From JBJXHG01 sp046160865 (GTDB taxonomy: Bacteria > Planctomycetota > UBA1135 > GCA-002686595), in assembly GCA_046160865.1 (NCBI GenBank), contig JBJXHG010000084.1, positions 1 through 46,453 of the forward strand: 46,453 nucleotides of DNA, written 5' to 3'. This document shows positions 24,877-32,547 of the stretch, one piece after another. Under the pieces are notes generated by a model. It did no database searches. It saw nothing but the letters and a program-made list of their open reading frames with translations, and was not told the origin of the DNA. A program made the position numbers and the translations under genes. Every line of letters starts with the position of its first letter. Within the stretch, counting starts at the first letter, position 1.

Positions 24877-25128
24877 ATGGCACATAAAAAAGGACAGGGC
24901 TCCACGCGCAACGGGCGCGATTCCAACCCGCAGTTCCGCGGCCTGAAGCGTTTCGGCGGTGAGTCGGTGCGCGCGGGCACGATCCTCGTCCGGCAATGTG
25001 GCACCGTGTTCCACGCGGGCCGCAACGTCGGCGTCGGCAGCGATTTCACGCTGTTCGCGCTCGTCGACGGACTCGTGCGCTATCAGTCGAACCGGAAGGT
25101 CCACGTCGAGCCGGCGGCTCAAAGCTGA
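24877..25128 (+). CDS. rpmA: 50S ribosomal protein L27
   Basis: 83 residues. MAHKKGQGSTRNGRDSNPQ is the standard L27 N-terminus, which reaches the peptidyl transferase centre. There is no extra N-terminal cleavage peptide of the Firmicute type. G-T-I-L-V-R-Q-x-G and F-H-A-G-x-N-V-G are conserved. A strong AAGGAG (24865-24870) overlaps the rplU stop. A small CCGGAC/GTCCGG hairpin (25149-25165) lies before obgE. Confidence 0.97.
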   Translation: MAHKKGQGSTRNGRDSNPQFRGLKRFGGESVRAGTILVRQCGTVFHAGRNVGVGSDFTLFALVDGLVRYQSNRKVHVEPAAQS

Positions 25129-25209
25129 CGCGCCTCGAGCGCGACACTCCGGACACACCGTCCGGTCACGTCGCCGCTCGCGTGCGGTTCGCATCGTCGG
25201 AACGATTTC

Positions 25210-26208
25210 GTGTTTCGCGACGAAGCATTCATCGAGGTCATCGCGGGCAAAGGCGGCGACGGCACCGTATCGTTCCGGCGCGAGAAGTTCGCGCCGCGCG
25301 GCGGTCCCGATGGCGGCGACGGCGGCAGCGGAGGCAGCGTGGTGCTCGTCGCGACCGAGAGCCTCAATTCTCTGCTCTCGATTGGCCGGCGCTTCCACTA
25401 CCAAGCGGAGCCCGGTCGTCCAGGGATGGGCTCGAACAAGAGCGGGCGCGGTGCGGAGGATCTCGTTGTCGAAGTCCCCGTCGGCACGCAGATCTACGAT
25501 CGGGTGCGCGGCAACCTGCTCGCCGATCTCGCCGTGAATGGACAGCGCGTGGTCGCCGCGCGCGGTGGCGATGGTGGGCAAGGCAACGCGCGCTTCAAGA
25601 GCAGCGTGCGGCAAACGCCGCGCATCGCGACGTCCGGAAAGGACGGCGAGCGGCGCGAGCTGCGCCTGGAGCTCAAGTTGTTCGCCGAGGTCGGGCTAGT
25701 CGGACTGCCGAACGCCGGCAAGTCGACTTTTCTCGCGAGCGTGACCGCCGCGACACCGAAGATCGCCGACTATCCGTTCACGACTCTCGCGCCGCAGGTC
25801 GGCATCGCCTCGGTGGGGGCCGTCGAGACGCTCGTCATCGCGGATCTTCCCGGGCTCATCGAAGGCGCGTCGGAGGGACAAGGCCTTGGGCATCGTTTCC
25901 TCAAACACGTCGAGCGCTGTCAGACGATCCTGCACCTCGTCGACGTGTCCGAGCAAGCGGACGTCGAGCCGCTGGAAGCCTGGCGCGTGATCGACGCGGA
26001 GCTCGCGCGTTTTTCGGCCGACCTCGCGGGCAAGCCGCGTCTGGCCGTCGCGACGAAGTGCGAGAGCGAAGCGGCCGAGCGCCGCGCCAGTGAGCTCGAG
26101 CTCGCGCTCGGGATATCGGTGTGGCGCATATCGGCTGCTCAGCGCCGCGGGTTGTCGGATCTGCTCGCGCAGGCCTACCGATTGGTCCACGCGCGCTCGG
26201 TGCACTGA
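25210..26208 (+). CDS. obgE: Obg-family GTPase
   Basis: 332 residues. The glycine-rich Obg fold fills the first 160 (KGGDGTVSFRREKF, GGPDGGDGG, GMGSNKSGRGAEDL, ARGGDGGQGNARF). The G domain follows: G1 GLPNAGKST, G2 with the switch TTLAPQ, and G3 DLPGLIEGA. The G4 motif, usually NKxD, reads TKCE, so guanine recognition may be weaker or different. Obg proteins associate with the 50S subunit and act in ribosome maturation and stress. The C-terminal OCT domain is absent. The start is a GTG at 25210 without a clear ribosome binding site; the next residues FRDEAFIEVIAGKGG fit the family start. Confidence 0.94.
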   Translation: MFRDEAFIEVIAGKGGDGTVSFRREKFAPRGGPDGGDGGSGGSVVLVATESLNSLLSIGRRFHYQAEPGRPGMGSNKSGRGAEDLVVEVPVGTQIYDRVRGNLLADLAVNGQRVVAARGGDGGQGNARFKSSVRQTPRIATSGKDGERRELRLELKLFAEVGLVGLPNAGKSTFLASVTAATPKIADYPFTTLAPQVGIASVGAVETLVIADLPGLIEGASEGQGLGHRFLKHVERCQTILHLVDVSEQADVEPLEAWRVIDAELARFSADLAGKPRLAVATKCESEAAERRASELELALGISVWRISAAQRRGLSDLLAQAYRLVHARSVH

Positions 26209-26311
26209 CCGCGCGCGAAGTCCTTTCCGCCACGCGCTCTCAAGACTCCCGGACGAGGGGACCGATCCTCTACGGGCGACTTCCGGTGCCACAGCCGCCG
26301 TCGCTTAGCCC

Positions 26312-27637
26312 GTGGGCATCCCCGAAGACGAATTCAGCTTTCGCGACGTAGCCGACGCGCTCAAGAGCAACGCGTCGAACGCAGCGGCGAGCAGCGCGGG
26401 CGAACGTCCGGCGAGCAAGTCCGATTCGACCGCGCCGGCAGCGAGCGACGGTTCGACTCCTGCGGCACCGACCACGCTGTCGCCGCGGCATCAATTGGAA
26501 GCGTGGCTCGCGCTGATGGTGAAGGCCGGCGCGAGTGACCTCATCCTGCGCGCGGGCGGGCGCCCGTCGCACCGCACCGACGGCAAGATCGGGTTCTTCG
26601 CCGGCCGCGTCCCGACCGCCGGCGCGCTGCTCGAGGTGCTCGAAGGAATCATGGGGCGCGAGCGGATGGAGATCTGGCGCGCGAACGGTTCGGCGGACGC
26701 AGCGCTGCATCTCGACGGCCTCGGCCGGTTCCGGATGAATGCGTACAAGCAGATGGGCGATCCGGCCGTCGTGTTGCGCCGCATTCGCGAGCACGCGCCT
26801 TCGATCGACACGCTCGATCTGCCGGCGGAGAACTTGAAGAAGCTCGCGATGCGCAAGCGCGGGTTGATCCTCGTCACGGGCATCGCCGGCTCCGGCAAGT
26901 CGACGACGCTCGCATCGATGATTCAGCACATGAACGAGACCGTCGAGCGACACGTGGTCACGCTCGAGGATCCCGTCGAGCTCTTGTTCAGCGAAAAGAA
27001 CTGCGTCATCAGCCAGCGCGAAGTCGGCACGGATTGCACGAGCTTCAAGGACGGGTTGCGTCACGCGCTCCGTCAGAGCCCTGACGTCATCCTGATCGGC
27101 GAAATGCGCGACGCGGAGACCGTGAGCTCGGCTCTCGACGCGACCGAGACCGGGCACCTCGTGCTGTCGACTCTACATACCGTGAACGCGGCACAGACGG
27201 TTGAGCGCATCCTCTCGTTCTTCTCGGCCAACCAGCACTCGCAGGTGCGCCAGCGGATGGCGGACAACCTGGCTGGCGTCCTTTCCCAACGCCTCGTCAC
27301 GCGCGCGGGCGGCAAGGGCATGGTGCCCGCGTTCGAGCTGATGATCTCCACGCCGCACATTCGGGAGCTCCTGCAAGAAGGCAAGACCGCGGAGATGGCC
27401 CGCGTAATCGAGCAAGGAACGGAGCGCGGGCTGATCTCGTTCAACATGTGCCTGCGCCGGCTCGTGCAAGAGCACAAGGTCGAACTCAACGACGCGCTGG
27501 CGGCCAGTGATCGTCCGGAGGAACTCGTGCTCGCCCTGCGCGGTATTACAGGCAGCTCGGGCCGCCCCGAGTCCGCGCCGCAGAATCCGAAGTCGCACCC
27601 CGGCCCGGACGGGTTGCGGCTCGCCAAGCGGGAATAG
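26312..27637 (+). CDS. pilT: PilT/PilU-type pilus retraction ATPase
   Basis: 441 residues. An Ala/Ser/Pro-rich tail of about 55 residues comes first, then a PAS-like N-terminal domain (LMVKAGASDLILRAGGRP) and the RecA-like ATPase: Walker A GIAGSGKST, Asp box TLEDPVE, Walker B VILIGEMRD, and His box LSTLHTVNAAQTVERI. It should depolymerise type IV pili. The segment before the His box reads ATETGHL instead of the PilT AIRAGLTGH motif, closer to PilU, so it may be the accessory retraction motor. The C-terminal 25 residues are variable. The start is a GTG at 26312 with no strong ribosome binding site. Pilus genes lie about 5 kb upstream and 14 kb downstream. Confidence 0.92.
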   Translation: MGIPEDEFSFRDVADALKSNASNAAASSAGERPASKSDSTAPAASDGSTPAAPTTLSPRHQLEAWLALMVKAGASDLILRAGGRPSHRTDGKIGFFAGRVPTAGALLEVLEGIMGRERMEIWRANGSADAALHLDGLGRFRMNAYKQMGDPAVVLRRIREHAPSIDTLDLPAENLKKLAMRKRGLILVTGIAGSGKSTTLASMIQHMNETVERHVVTLEDPVELLFSEKNCVISQREVGTDCTSFKDGLRHALRQSPDVILIGEMRDAETVSSALDATETGHLVLSTLHTVNAAQTVERILSFFSANQHSQVRQRMADNLAGVLSQRLVTRAGGKGMVPAFELMISTPHIRELLQEGKTAEMARVIEQGTERGLISFNMCLRRLVQEHKVELNDALAASDRPEELVLALRGITGSSGRPESAPQNPKSHPGPDGLRLAKRE

Positions 27638-27772
27638 GCGTCGGTGGCATGCGTCGGAGCGCAGCTGCATCCTCGCGGCGCGCGACCGAAGCGAGGGGAG
27701 CGGCCCGTCGCGACCCAGCGCCCCGGCCTTTGGGGCCATCTCGTCGCGCGCTACGATACGCAGGAGACGCGC

Positions 27773-28819
27773 ATGAACATCACGCAAGCGAAGGCCCTTT
27801 CCTGGACGGCGGCCGTCCTTCTCACGCTCGGACTGACGGCGTACGTCGTGCTGTTCCTGCGCAAAGTCGAAGCCCTCAACGTCGTGCCGTCCGCGGCGCA
27901 AATTCAAACGGTGCTCGCGAAGAGCGCTCCCGTCGAGTCGAACGACGACGTCGGAGTCGATTACAACCAGGTCCGACGGCTCTTCCACGGCACGTGCGAA
28001 GCTTGCAGGGGCAACCCGAAGTGCCACCACTTGAATTGGACAGGTCGCGTCGAGGCGCCGCCGGCCGAGGCCGTGGAAACGCAGGCCGCGCCTGTCGAGG
28101 CGCCGCGGGTCGCGATCCGCGACCTCGTCCGCATTTTGATGCTGCGCGTCGACTTGGCCGAGCCGGCGAACTCGGACGTCTTTCTGCGCTACAAGCAGGG
28201 CGCCGGCGTCAGCACTCCCGCGGGCGTGCCGGGCTTCCTCCTACGCGTGGACGATCACCTCGCCGCACCGCACGACAAGGTGCGCGTGACCGCGATCACC
28301 GCGGACGGTGTGACCTTCACCTACGAAGGCGAAGGCGGCGAATCCGAGACGCTGAAACCCGACGAGCTTCCGACGAAGTCCGGGATCGTCGTCGTCGGTC
28401 CCGACGGCAACGTGCACGTGCGCGACCGGCTGATTCCGACCGGTGATGCGCCGAAGTTCCGGCCGGGTGAAACGCAGCGCCTCGGCGAGAACACTTGGGT
28501 GATCGGCGACAAGGACTTGGCCGAGTTCAACGAGCGCTACCAGGAGATCCTGGGCAAGGAAGTGCGCACCGTTCGACACCAGGATCCGGCGACCGGAAAG
28601 TACGACGGCGTCGAGATCAAGGAAGTCGCCAACGGTTCGATTGCCGAACGCCACGGCGCACAGCCAGGCGACGTGATCAAGAGCATCAACGGTTCGCCGG
28701 TGACGAGCGTGCAAGAAGCCATCACATTCGTGAAGAACAACGCGGGTAAGTACACGGTCTGGAAGCTGATCGTCGAGAACAAAGGCAAGACTCGCACGGT
28801 CATCTACGAATCGCCCTGA
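27773..28819 (+). CDS. GspC-like membrane-anchored PDZ protein
   Basis: 348 residues. A short cytoplasmic N-terminus, one transmembrane helix (about 11-29), a variable periplasmic region and a C-terminal PDZ domain (IKEVANGSIAERHGAQPGDVIKSINGSPV) recall GspC of type II secretion, which links the inner-membrane platform to the secretin. Residues 75-86 contain CxxCxxxxxCHH, a compact Cys/His cluster that could bind a metal or form disulfides; it is not a CxxCH haem site. The ATG at 27773 is preferred over upstream starts because AGGAG lies six bases before it and the helix then sits at the N-terminus. The neighbour pilT supports a role in a pilus/secretion machine, but the exact function is unknown. 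Confidence 0.72.
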   Translation: MNITQAKALSWTAAVLLTLGLTAYVVLFLRKVEALNVVPSAAQIQTVLAKSAPVESNDDVGVDYNQVRRLFHGTCEACRGNPKCHHLNWTGRVEAPPAEAVETQAAPVEAPRVAIRDLVRILMLRVDLAEPANSDVFLRYKQGAGVSTPAGVPGFLLRVDDHLAAPHDKVRVTAITADGVTFTYEGEGGESETLKPDELPTKSGIVVVGPDGNVHVRDRLIPTGDAPKFRPGETQRLGENTWVIGDKDLAEFNERYQEILGKEVRTVRHQDPATGKYDGVEIKEVANGSIAERHGAQPGDVIKSINGSPVTSVQEAITFVKNNAGKYTVWKLIVENKGKTRTVIYESP

Positions 28820-28877
28820 CGCGCGCGCTCACTCCACGCTTCGATCGCTCGACTGGCCGCGCGCAACGCGGCGCTCC

Positions 28878-29681
28878 ATGCTGCAGCGGATCCTCTCCGT
28901 CGACCTCGGCAACAGCCGCTGCAAGCTGCGTTGGTGGAACGCCGCGCGCGACGGTTCCCCTCCGCTCGCGACACTCGATCTCCCGAGCCGGGACGCGTCG
29001 CTTGCACCGTTGCACGCCTGGCTGACGCTGCTCGACGCAGCGCCGGAGCACGTATGCGTCGTCGTTTCGTCGGTGGCGGGTACGTCGCGCACGCAAGATG
29101 TCGTCTGCACGCTCGATGCGCGCTTTCCGGGCTGCGTGCTCGCGCCGCCCAATGCGGGTCTGATCGTGGAGTGCCGTCCGATCGAAGGGGTTGGGAGCGA
29201 CCGTTTGTTCGCGGCGCGCGGCGCGTGGGAGCGCGCACGTCGACCCTGCCTGATCGTGGATGCTGGAACGGCGCTCACAGTGGACGCCGTCGACGCGCTG
29301 TCCGCTCATGGCCGCGTGACTGGGCGCTTCCTCGGCGGTGCGATCGCGCCGGGGCCCGAACTGGTGGCCGATGCGTTGCACGCGGGAACGGCCCGATTGC
29401 CGCGCGTCTCGTTGATCACCGATCCGGCTCCGATCGGCCGCAGTACAGACGCCGCGCTGCAGTCTGGCATCGTGCTCGGATTCCGCGGCGCAGCGCGCGA
29501 GCTCGTCGCGCGCATCGCCAGCGCCGCAGGGCTCGACACGGCTCCGGTCGTACTCACGGGCGGCGCGCGCGGATTCCTGCTCGCACCGTCGGTCTTCGGC
29601 GACCGCGGCGTCATCGAGGATGCCGAGCTCGTGCACGTCGGACTCCTTGCGGCCGCGCGCGCACATGCAGGCATTCCGTGA
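28878..29681 (+). CDS. coaX: type III pantothenate kinase
   Basis: 267 residues. It phosphorylates pantothenate in the first step of coenzyme A synthesis. Type III (CoaX) motifs are all present: SVDLGNSRCKL (phosphate-1), GVGSDRLFAARGA with the pantothenate-binding GxDR-like site, VDAGTALTVD (phosphate-2), and FLGGAIAPG. Members need a monovalent cation and are not feedback-inhibited by CoA. Its stop overlaps the next start (GTGA), coupling it to the MnmE-like gene. The usual neighbour birA is not present. Confidence 0.95.
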   Translation: MLQRILSVDLGNSRCKLRWWNAARDGSPPLATLDLPSRDASLAPLHAWLTLLDAAPEHVCVVVSSVAGTSRTQDVVCTLDARFPGCVLAPPNAGLIVECRPIEGVGSDRLFAARGAWERARRPCLIVDAGTALTVDAVDALSAHGRVTGRFLGGAIAPGPELVADALHAGTARLPRVSLITDPAPIGRSTDAALQSGIVLGFRGAARELVARIASAAGLDTAPVVLTGGARGFLLAPSVFGDRGVIEDAELVHVGLLAAARAHAGIP

Positions 29682-30808
29682 ATCTGACAGCGCGCGAGCT
29701 CTCGTCGTCGGGCCGCGGCGCGATTTCGGTGATCGCGGTGCGCGGAGCGCGCGCGCTCGAATACGTCGCGTGCCTCACCGGCCTCACGGATCTCGCGAGC
29801 GGGCATGTCCGACTCGCGCGGCTGACGATCGACGGCATCCAGCTGGACGAATTGCTCGTGTGCGTGGATTCCGCCGAGCATGTCGAGCTCCACGTCCACG
29901 GCAGCCCGCCGATCGTGCGAGGGTTGCTGGCTCATGCGAGTGCCCAAGGCAGTTCCATTGGTCAGACCGAAACGCAACGAACGCTCGCGGTCGCGATCGA
30001 GGAGCGCGCGTGGTCCGCGGTCGCGCGTGCCGAGTGCGATGCGGCGGCGCGCGTGCTGCTCGACCAAGCGAACGGTGCGTTGCGCCGCGCCGTGCACGAG
30101 CTCGCGGACGCGGCGCCGCCGGAGCGCGCGCGCCGTGCCGCGGAGCTCGCTCAGCGTGGACGCACGCTGAAGACACTGTTCCGTCCGCCGCGGGTCGTGC
30201 TCGCAGGTCCCACGAACGCCGGCAAGTCGACGCTGTTCAACCTGCTCGTCGGGGAGGATCGTGCGCTGGTCTCGGAGGAGCATGGCACGACGCGCGACGT
30301 GCTCTACGCGCGCGCACGCCTCGGTGCCTACGCGATTCGGCTGTACGACACGGCGGGCGAGCGCGACTTGCGTGGCGCGTCGTCGAGCTCGGCGTCCGTC
30401 GAACGCGGCGGCCAAGCGCGTGCGCGGAACGAGAGCGAGCGCGCGGATCTCGTACTCTGGCTCGATCCCCTCGGTCGCGCTCCGGCGCCGGTGTCGCCGT
30501 CGCGCGTCGTGGTGATACTCTCCCGTGCGGACGAGCGCGCGGAAACGCGGCGCGACACGGCTCTGCCGTCGATCTCGGCGCGCGACGCTGCCGCCGCGGC
30601 GCGCCGCACCGTCGCCGATCTCTTTCACTCGAGCTTGCACTTGCCGCGCGAACCGTGGTCGCCAGGAGCGGCCGTGCCGTTCGAACCCGATCTCGGCGAT
30701 GCTTTGATGCACGTCGCGGAGTCGCCGTCGCGTGGCGCGCCGCTCGCAGCGTTGCTACGGATGCTGGGTCCGGCGCCGGACGTTGCGTGCTCCGCGCGCT
30801 TTCCGTAG
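29678..30808 (+). CDS. truncated MnmE-like GTPase
   Basis: 376 residues against about 455 in true MnmE. The N-terminal folate-binding-like domain is recognisable but shortened (GAISVIAVRG, EHVELHVHGSP). The G domain follows near residue 177: G1 GPTNAGKST, G2 GTTRD, G3 DTAGE, and a G4 reading SRAD instead of NKxD. The C-terminal CxGK motif, whose Cys is essential for tRNA wobble-uridine modification with MnmG, is missing; the chain ends CSARFP. It may be a diverged paralogue with a different role or a decaying gene; the reading frame is intact. The start is the GTG overlapping the coaX stop. Confidence 0.8.
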   Translation: MNLTARELSSSGRGAISVIAVRGARALEYVACLTGLTDLASGHVRLARLTIDGIQLDELLVCVDSAEHVELHVHGSPPIVRGLLAHASAQGSSIGQTETQRTLAVAIEERAWSAVARAECDAAARVLLDQANGALRRAVHELADAAPPERARRAAELAQRGRTLKTLFRPPRVVLAGPTNAGKSTLFNLLVGEDRALVSEEHGTTRDVLYARARLGAYAIRLYDTAGERDLRGASSSSASVERGGQARARNESERADLVLWLDPLGRAPAPVSPSRVVVILSRADERAETRRDTALPSISARDAAAAARRTVADLFHSSLHLPREPWSPGAAVPFEPDLGDALMHVAESPSRGAPLAALLRMLGPAPDVACSARFP

Positions 30809-30826
30809 GCTCCGCAACGGTTCTCC

Positions 30827-32173
30827 ATGGCTGCGTTGCCGCACCTCGTCTCCATCGACGACCTCTCGCTCGCGGAGATCCGCGAGTTGTTCGAGCGGGC
30901 GCGCGAGTTCCAAGAAGACCTGCGCGCTTCGACGCAGCTTTGTCGCGGAATGATCTGCGCGAGCTTGTTCTACGAGCCCTCGACGCGGACGCGCCTGTCG
31001 TTCGAATCGGCGATGCTGCGGCTCGGCGGTGGCATCATCACCGCTGCTGATGTGCGCACCATGAGCGCGAGCAAGGGCGAATCGCTCGCCGACACCGTGC
31101 GCGTCGTCGGGGGCGCGTACGCAGACGTGATCGTGCTCCGGCACCCGAGCGAGGGAGCCGCGCGCCTCGCCGCGCAGTACTCGCCGGTTCCGGTGATCAA
31201 CGCCGGCGACGGCAGCCACGAGCACCCGACGCAGACACTCTGCGATCTCTACAACCTCTGGGTCGAGCGTGGGCGCATCGAAGGCCTCGACGTCGTGCTC
31301 GCGGGTGATCTGCGCTACAGCCGGACGATCCACTCGTTCGCCTACGCGCTCGCGCGCTTCGGAGCCAACATCGTCTGCGTGCCGCAGCCGGGTTTCGAGC
31401 TGCCGGACTACGTCGTCCAACGCCTGCGTGAAGAGTTTGGCGTCGAGCCGCAGCGCGCGGATGTGACGCGCCTGGGCGACCTCGCATCGCAGAGCGACGC
31501 GGCGTACCTCACGCCGCAGAAGCCGCACCAACTGTCGTTGTTCACCGACGCGCGTGGCTGGGCCATCGAGCGTGTCGACGCCGTGTATATGACGCGACCG
31601 CAGACGGAGCGTCACCCCGAAGGCGAGCGCACCTTGCAGAACTACGTGCAGCTCGGCAAGCGCTCGCTCGCTGCCGAGTCCCTGCGCGACGCGGTGGTGA
31701 TGCACCCGCTGCCGCGGCGTGACGAGATCAGCTCGGACATCGACAACGATCCGCGCAGCATCTACTTCAAGCAGGCCGCGCGAGGAGTGCCGATCCGTAT
31801 GGCGATCCTCGCGAGCTTGCTCGGCGCGCATCCGACACGCGTGGAGCGCAAGGCGCTCGACGAGCGGCACTACGCAGTGCAACTCGGCGGCAACCCGTGT
31901 CCGAATCCGACGTGCATCTCGCGGACGGAAGCGCGGCACGTGACGCCGACTTTCAAGCTTGCCTCGCGCGCGCCGTTGCGCGCGCACTGCGGCTACTGCA
32001 GCCACGAGATCATGTTCGCGGTCGTTGGGTGCTCGACGACTCGGCACTTCCACGAGCGAGACAGCGCCGAAGTGCGCAAGATCCGCCCGGACCATCTCGT
32101 TTTCCTCCGCGATGCGCTCCAAGCCGAAGCGCTCGGTCTGTCGCCGGCGATTCGCGCTTCGCCCACCGTCTGA
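30827..32173 (+). CDS. pyrB: aspartate carbamoyltransferase with fused PyrI-type zinc domain
   Basis: 448 residues; the catalytic chain alone is usually about 310. The catalytic part is complete: STRTR (52-56) and Lys83 for carbamoyl phosphate, HPTQ (133-136), DLRYSRT, and HPLPR (293-297) for aspartate. From about 355 a second module follows with C358, C363, C388 and C391 (CPNPTC and CGYC). This matches the zinc domain of the regulatory chain PyrI (CPNxxCI...CxYC). The nucleotide-binding allosteric domain of PyrI is not there. The enzyme commits carbamoyl phosphate to pyrimidines. The fused zinc module may fix holoenzyme assembly without CTP/ATP control. The ATG at 30827 is 18 bases after the MnmE-like gene. 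Confidence 0.92.
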   Translation: MAALPHLVSIDDLSLAEIRELFERAREFQEDLRASTQLCRGMICASLFYEPSTRTRLSFESAMLRLGGGIITAADVRTMSASKGESLADTVRVVGGAYADVIVLRHPSEGAARLAAQYSPVPVINAGDGSHEHPTQTLCDLYNLWVERGRIEGLDVVLAGDLRYSRTIHSFAYALARFGANIVCVPQPGFELPDYVVQRLREEFGVEPQRADVTRLGDLASQSDAAYLTPQKPHQLSLFTDARGWAIERVDAVYMTRPQTERHPEGERTLQNYVQLGKRSLAAESLRDAVVMHPLPRRDEISSDIDNDPRSIYFKQAARGVPIRMAILASLLGAHPTRVERKALDERHYAVQLGGNPCPNPTCISRTEARHVTPTFKLASRAPLRAHCGYCSHEIMFAVVGCSTTRHFHERDSAEVRKIRPDHLVFLRDALQAEALGLSPAIRASPTV

Positions 32174-32547
32174 TCCGCCTCGACATGCTGCCGTCGACCG
32201 AACTGAGCGGTTCCGCACGTGGTGCGGGCTCTCGCGCGCCGTCCGTCGCAGCAGTACGCACCCGCTCAGCGTCGTCGACTGCTGGTAACTGCTTGAGCGG
32301 TGAGAGGTTCCGTGCTCGTGGCTCGCACGGCGTGGGGGCGGCACAAGCTTTGACCTTGCGCGCCCCTTGGGATCGTCACCATCCGTGACCCGCGCGGCTC
32401 GCGCGGTGCACCTTGGCGGACGATCCGCGCGGGTGTTTGAAATCCCAAGCCTATGGAAGCCCGAGGGTGGGTCGAGCGGTATCTTCCTGCCCCCGCGGTA
32501 CCCGGACGTCGTCGCGGCTCGCCGGGTGAAGCGTTAGCGGTTCCACA
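32174..32547. other. intergenic region after pyrB
   Basis: 374 bases with no credible gene. It contains a weak CCGTGC/GCACGG hairpin (32310-32330) and a better one, CCGCGCG-GCT-CGCGCGG (32390-32406), which may stop pyrB transcription. The last 140 bases should hold the promoter of the lipoprotein gene, but I find no convincing -35/-10 pair. Confidence 0.4.
32390..32406 (+). terminator. GC hairpin between pyrB and lipoprotein gene
   Basis: A perfect 7-bp stem CCGCGCG/CGCGCGG with a GCT loop. No T-run follows; the role as terminator is inferred from position only. Confidence 0.3.

Noticed and set aside
26312..27637. Type II secretion GspE or pilus extension PilB
   Set aside because: The protein lacks the N-terminal MshEN-type domain and the zinc cysteines of GspE/PilB; size and motifs are PilT/PilU-like.
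27998..28034. Haem c site in the PDZ protein
   Set aside because: The spacing is CxxC then five residues then CHH; no CxxCH is present.
32341..32380. TTGACC at 32350 as a promoter -35 for lipoprotein A
   Set aside because: No acceptable -10 lies 15-19 bases downstream.
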